This document shows positions 61,525 to 64,000 of a stretch of 64,000 bases of DNA, piece after piece. A program made the position numbers and the translations under genes. The stretch's first letter is position 1. Every line of letters begins with the position of its first letter. Below the pieces are notes generated by a model. The model had not been told where the DNA came from and did not search any database. It saw nothing but the letters and a program-made list of their open reading frames with translations. Source of the stretch: an uncultured Kordia sp. (GTDB taxonomy: Bacteria > Bacteroidota > Bacteroidia > Flavobacteriales > Flavobacteriaceae); contig NZ_CANMEZ010000002.1 of assembly GCF_947496985.1 (NCBI RefSeq), positions 496,001 to 560,000 on the forward strand. The letters run 5' to 3'.

Positions 61525-62668
61525 GCTCAAAATTTCCATTATGAATACAATTCGTGGGTTTTCTGCGCCAGTTTTCGGGTTCTTAATTGCCGTTTTTGGA
61601 ATTAAGAATTTTGGAAAAGACAGTTGGGGAATTGTTATTAATGCAATGCTTTGGATATTTTTCATTGCTTTTAGTTTAGGATGGGGAAACCGAAGTCATT
61701 TAGTTCGAAAATACAGTAGAGAACCTTCAAAAATTGCACATAGTTTCTATTCTAATTTTTTCTCTAGAAGCCTTTTATTACCCGTTGCATTATTATTATT
61801 CTTTTTCTTTCCTTACGAAATTGCTATAAAATGTATCCTTTTAGTTGTATTGATGCACACATACACTGCTTTAGACAGCTTGGTAGTGTATCATCAAAAG
61901 TTTGGCCCACAATTTTTAGGAGAATTGATTGCTTTTACAATTGTATTTGCAGGACTGTTTTGGGTAGAAAATTTCGACTTATCCACTTTTTTGCTCTTGT
62001 ATTGTATAAGTTTTACGACTAAAATTACTGTTGTTTTAATTTCGCTACAATTATGGAAAGAATCATTTTCATTTCAACTTTCGTTGAGTGAATTTAAAGA
62101 TGGGTTTTGGTTTTTTGCTATTGGTTTTAGCGGCTGGATTTTCTCTAAAATAGATATTTACATTGTTGATTTTTATCTTCCAAAAGCGCAATTATCAGAA
62201 TATCAATTACTAATCACTGCATTCCTTATGTTGCAATCTGTTTCCGGCTATATTGTACTACCATTTCAAAAACACATGTATAGATCGTCTCCAGATTTGC
62301 TTAAAAACATTCAAAAGAAACTCAATATTGCAGCTATTCCGTTATGCATTCTTGGCGGTTTTGGTATTTGGATTATTATGGAACTATTTGTCAGCTTAAA
62401 CCTTCCTTTAAGCTACTATATCTTAGGAGTTTTCATTGCAATTCCGTCCTTTTTTTACAGCATGAATATCATGGAACTAATGAAGAATAACAATGAACAA
62501 AAAATTATTTATTTAAACCTCATCGGGTTTGGGATCAACTTTATGAGTATTGTATTCCTAATCAAAACTTACGGAGTTTTTGGTGTATTGGTGAGTGTTT
62601 GTATTACACAATGGATCATTTTACTTTTATTTAAGTTAAAATTCAAAAACAAGAAACCTTTAGCGTGA
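61517..62668 (+). CDS. Wzx-like polysaccharide/lipid flippase
   Basis: A 383-residue membrane protein with 11-12 helices, of the polysaccharide-biosynthesis (MOP superfamily) type. It starts MDKLKISIMNTIRGFSAP, typical of Wzx-like proteins, and carries RSHLVRKYSREPSK in a cytoplasmic loop. It would flip the lipid-linked glycan made by this cluster across the inner membrane. It overlaps the next gene by 4 bases. Confidence 0.85.
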   Translation: MDKLKISIMNTIRGFSAPVFGFLIAVFGIKNFGKDSWGIVINAMLWIFFIAFSLGWGNRSHLVRKYSREPSKIAHSFYSNFFSRSLLLPVALLLFFFFPYEIAIKCILLVVLMHTYTALDSLVVYHQKFGPQFLGELIAFTIVFAGLFWVENFDLSTFLLLYCISFTTKITVVLISLQLWKESFSFQLSLSEFKDGFWFFAIGFSGWIFSKIDIYIVDFYLPKAQLSEYQLLITAFLMLQSVSGYIVLPFQKHMYRSSPDLLKNIQKKLNIAAIPLCILGGFGIWIIMELFVSLNLPLSYYILGVFIAIPSFFYSMNIMELMKNNNEQKIIYLNLIGFGINFMSIVFLIKTYGVFGVLVSVCITQWIILLLFKLKFKNKKPLA

Positions 62669-63732
62669 AATATATTCGATTAGTATTTATAAATTTAGGA
62701 GTTTTACTAGCCTTATTATTTGTGGTAGCAATTATTGCATACTTTGTAGGCAAGCATCAAATAAATACTTTTTTTGACATGACTACTCCAAGAAAAGCAG
62801 CATATTTTCAAAAGGACTCACTCGCCATGTTTATTCATAAACCAAACATACATATTTTTGATCGTTGGGGAACAAATATTAGTAAAATTACCACGGAAAG
62901 ACGAACGAATAATTTAGGATTTCGAGAAAATGAAGATATCATTGCAAAAAAAACAACAGAATATCGTGTATTAATTACTGGAGATTCACATACAGATGGT
63001 GTCCTAAAATATAATCATATGTCGTTTATAAATCGTTGGGAAGCTTTGCTAAATGAAGCTGATTGTGATATCAATTACAATTGTATCAATGGAGGAAATG
63101 GTTTCTATACTTTTCGTAACTACGCTGGTTTTCTAAAAAAATACACTTATTTGCAACCTGATACTTTTCTTATTAATGTTTTTACTGGAAATGATTTTAG
63201 AGAAGCCTCTATTTATGAAGACGACCGAACTAGTATTCCCAATGTATTTAAAAATATTTATTCACGTATATCTAGAAGATTCTATTCTACTGAACAAAAA
63301 TCAATTTCATATACACAAGGGCTTGAGCAAATTTTACATTTTAAGTCGTTTCCTAATGACAAAAAAGCAGCACTTGAACTTGCTAAGAAATACATACGGG
63401 ATATCAAACAATTATGCACACAAAACAATATTCAATTAGTTGTAACATTGCAACCGTCTAAAATTGAAGCACGGCCAGATTTTAAAAAGTATCTTCAAGA
63501 ATTATTCGATTTAACCGATGAAGACATGTTGACTAATCAACAACTCACCAATGAGTTTGCTTCTTGGCTCTCTTCCGAAGGTATTACACATTATAATTTA
63601 TTGGCTCCATTAAAAGACGCTGAAGGCATCGTATTTTGGACCGAAGATTTACACATTAATCCGGAAGGACACCGTATTATAGGTGAATATCTTTTTAATC
63701 AAGTAGAACTACAAAATAATAGGCTCCAATGA
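62665..63732 (+). CDS. SGNH-hydrolase-like membrane-anchored protein (third copy)
   Basis: A 355-residue protein starting at GTG, 4 bases inside the flippase gene. N-terminal helix at about residues 9-27. The block I motif is LITGDSHTDG near residue 109, FTGNDFREA follows near residue 171, and TEDLHINPEGHRI near residue 329 provides the Asp-His pair. It resembles the genes at 52999 and 54111 in layout but has GDSH rather than GGST at the nucleophile. Confidence 0.85.
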   Translation: MKYIRLVFINLGVLLALLFVVAIIAYFVGKHQINTFFDMTTPRKAAYFQKDSLAMFIHKPNIHIFDRWGTNISKITTERRTNNLGFRENEDIIAKKTTEYRVLITGDSHTDGVLKYNHMSFINRWEALLNEADCDINYNCINGGNGFYTFRNYAGFLKKYTYLQPDTFLINVFTGNDFREASIYEDDRTSIPNVFKNIYSRISRRFYSTEQKSISYTQGLEQILHFKSFPNDKKAALELAKKYIRDIKQLCTQNNIQLVVTLQPSKIEARPDFKKYLQELFDLTDEDMLTNQQLTNEFASWLSSEGITHYNLLAPLKDAEGIVFWTEDLHINPEGHRIIGEYLFNQVELQNNRLQ

Positions 63733-64000
63733 AAGAATTAAAACTCAAAGTAATTGCTATTTCGATTGGTTTGCTATTTAGTTTTTTAATTGGCGAATTG
63801 ATAGCACGTGTCTATTTTTTTGGTGGCGCTGCTTTTTCGTATTCGAAAACAAATTCTTTCGGTATTTTTAATAATTCTGGAGTGAGTAAATATTCAGAAA
63901 CAGAAGGTTTACGTTATGAATTAACACCAAATTTAGACACCAAATATAAGCTTGTCGATTTTAAAACGAATGCTGAAGGTTTTCGTGACAAAGATCACAA
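63729..64000 (+). CDS. SGNH-hydrolase-like protein, N-terminal part (runs off window)
   Basis: The first 90 codons of a further gene, overlapping the previous stop as ATGA. It has an N-terminal helix (about residues 7-25) and then ETEGLRYELTPN and FKTNAEGFRDKDH. That Thr/Asn-x-x-Gly-Phe-Arg pattern just after the anchor is the same as in the upstream SGNH proteins (TNNLGFREN at 62665). The active site lies outside the window, so the call rests on this N-terminal similarity and on context. Confidence 0.65.
   Translation, partial: MKELKLKVIAISIGLLFSFLIGELIARVYFFGGAAFSYSKTNSFGIFNNSGVSKYSETEGLRYELTPNLDTKYKLVDFKTNAEGFRDKDH

Overview
The window looks like chromosomal DNA of a marine-type member of the Flavobacteriaceae (Bacteroidota). 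The supporting signs are low GC with strong A/T third positions, the alternative complex III (act) operon joined to cytochrome oxidase genes, promoters with a TAnnTTTG -7 box and no Shine-Dalgarno sequences, a DUF2723 membrane protein, a DUF5916 outer-membrane protein, and several short 'GG-leader' peptide genes. Kordia or a close relative is my guess at genus level; it is inference from gene content only.

Layout. 1-2.5 kb: a cytochrome P450 and ruvB on the minus strand. 2.7 kb: an orphan six-cysteine GG-leader peptide on the plus strand. 3.0-14.4 kb: a minus-strand respiratory operon, actA-B-C-D-E-F followed by coxB (subunit II) and coxA (subunit I). It would pass electrons from menaquinol to cytochrome c and on to oxygen. 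14.6 kb: a small SPOR-domain protein. 15.1-19.7 kb: rimP-nusA-infB, with a strong hairpin just before rimP. 19.9 kb: a tandem universal stress protein. 20.8-25.2 kb: a three-gene type I secretion operon (ABC protein, HlyD adaptor, TolC-like channel). Its ATPase has unusual catalytic motifs. Its promoter shares an exact 15-base sequence with the promoter region of the orphan peptide gene at 2.7 kb, the most intriguing long-range link I found.

25.2-26.4 kb: a gene-poor stretch with tRNA-Gln(TTG), its terminator, and what looks like a decayed cysteine-rich peptide gene. 26.4-32.0 kb: a DUF2723/GT117-type membrane protein, a polysaccharide deacetylase with a 16-bp perfect inverted repeat at the start of its coding region, a thioredoxin-fold protein without catalytic cysteines, and a membrane metallophosphoesterase. 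32.2-39.8 kb: a cyanophycin (multi-L-arginyl-poly-L-aspartate) locus with divergent cphA and cphB, an S41 peptidase, a membrane-anchored AraC-type regulator and an isoaspartyl peptidase that could finish cyanophycin breakdown.

39.9-41.5 kb: an accessory island of four short GG-leader peptide genes, all on the minus strand. One is lanthipeptide-like. Three more (40763-41501) are arranged in tandem, and two of these share nearly identical promoters and terminators. One of the three carries a duplicated acidic core. No maturation enzyme lies beside them. 41.8-47.4 kb: polA and a DUF5916 protein.

47.6-64.0 kb: a cell-surface glycan or glycolipid cluster that runs off the window. It contains a nucleotidyltransferase-like protein, two B12-binding radical SAM enzymes each paired with a methyltransferase, four SGNH-type proteins, a GT2 glycosyltransferase, a zinc-ribbon methyltransferase, a GT-C membrane enzyme, a polysaccharide deacetylase, a GNAT-type acyltransferase, a GT4 glycosyltransferase and a Wzx-like flippase. 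The genes are tightly packed, often overlapping by 1-8 bases, so most are probably co-transcribed.
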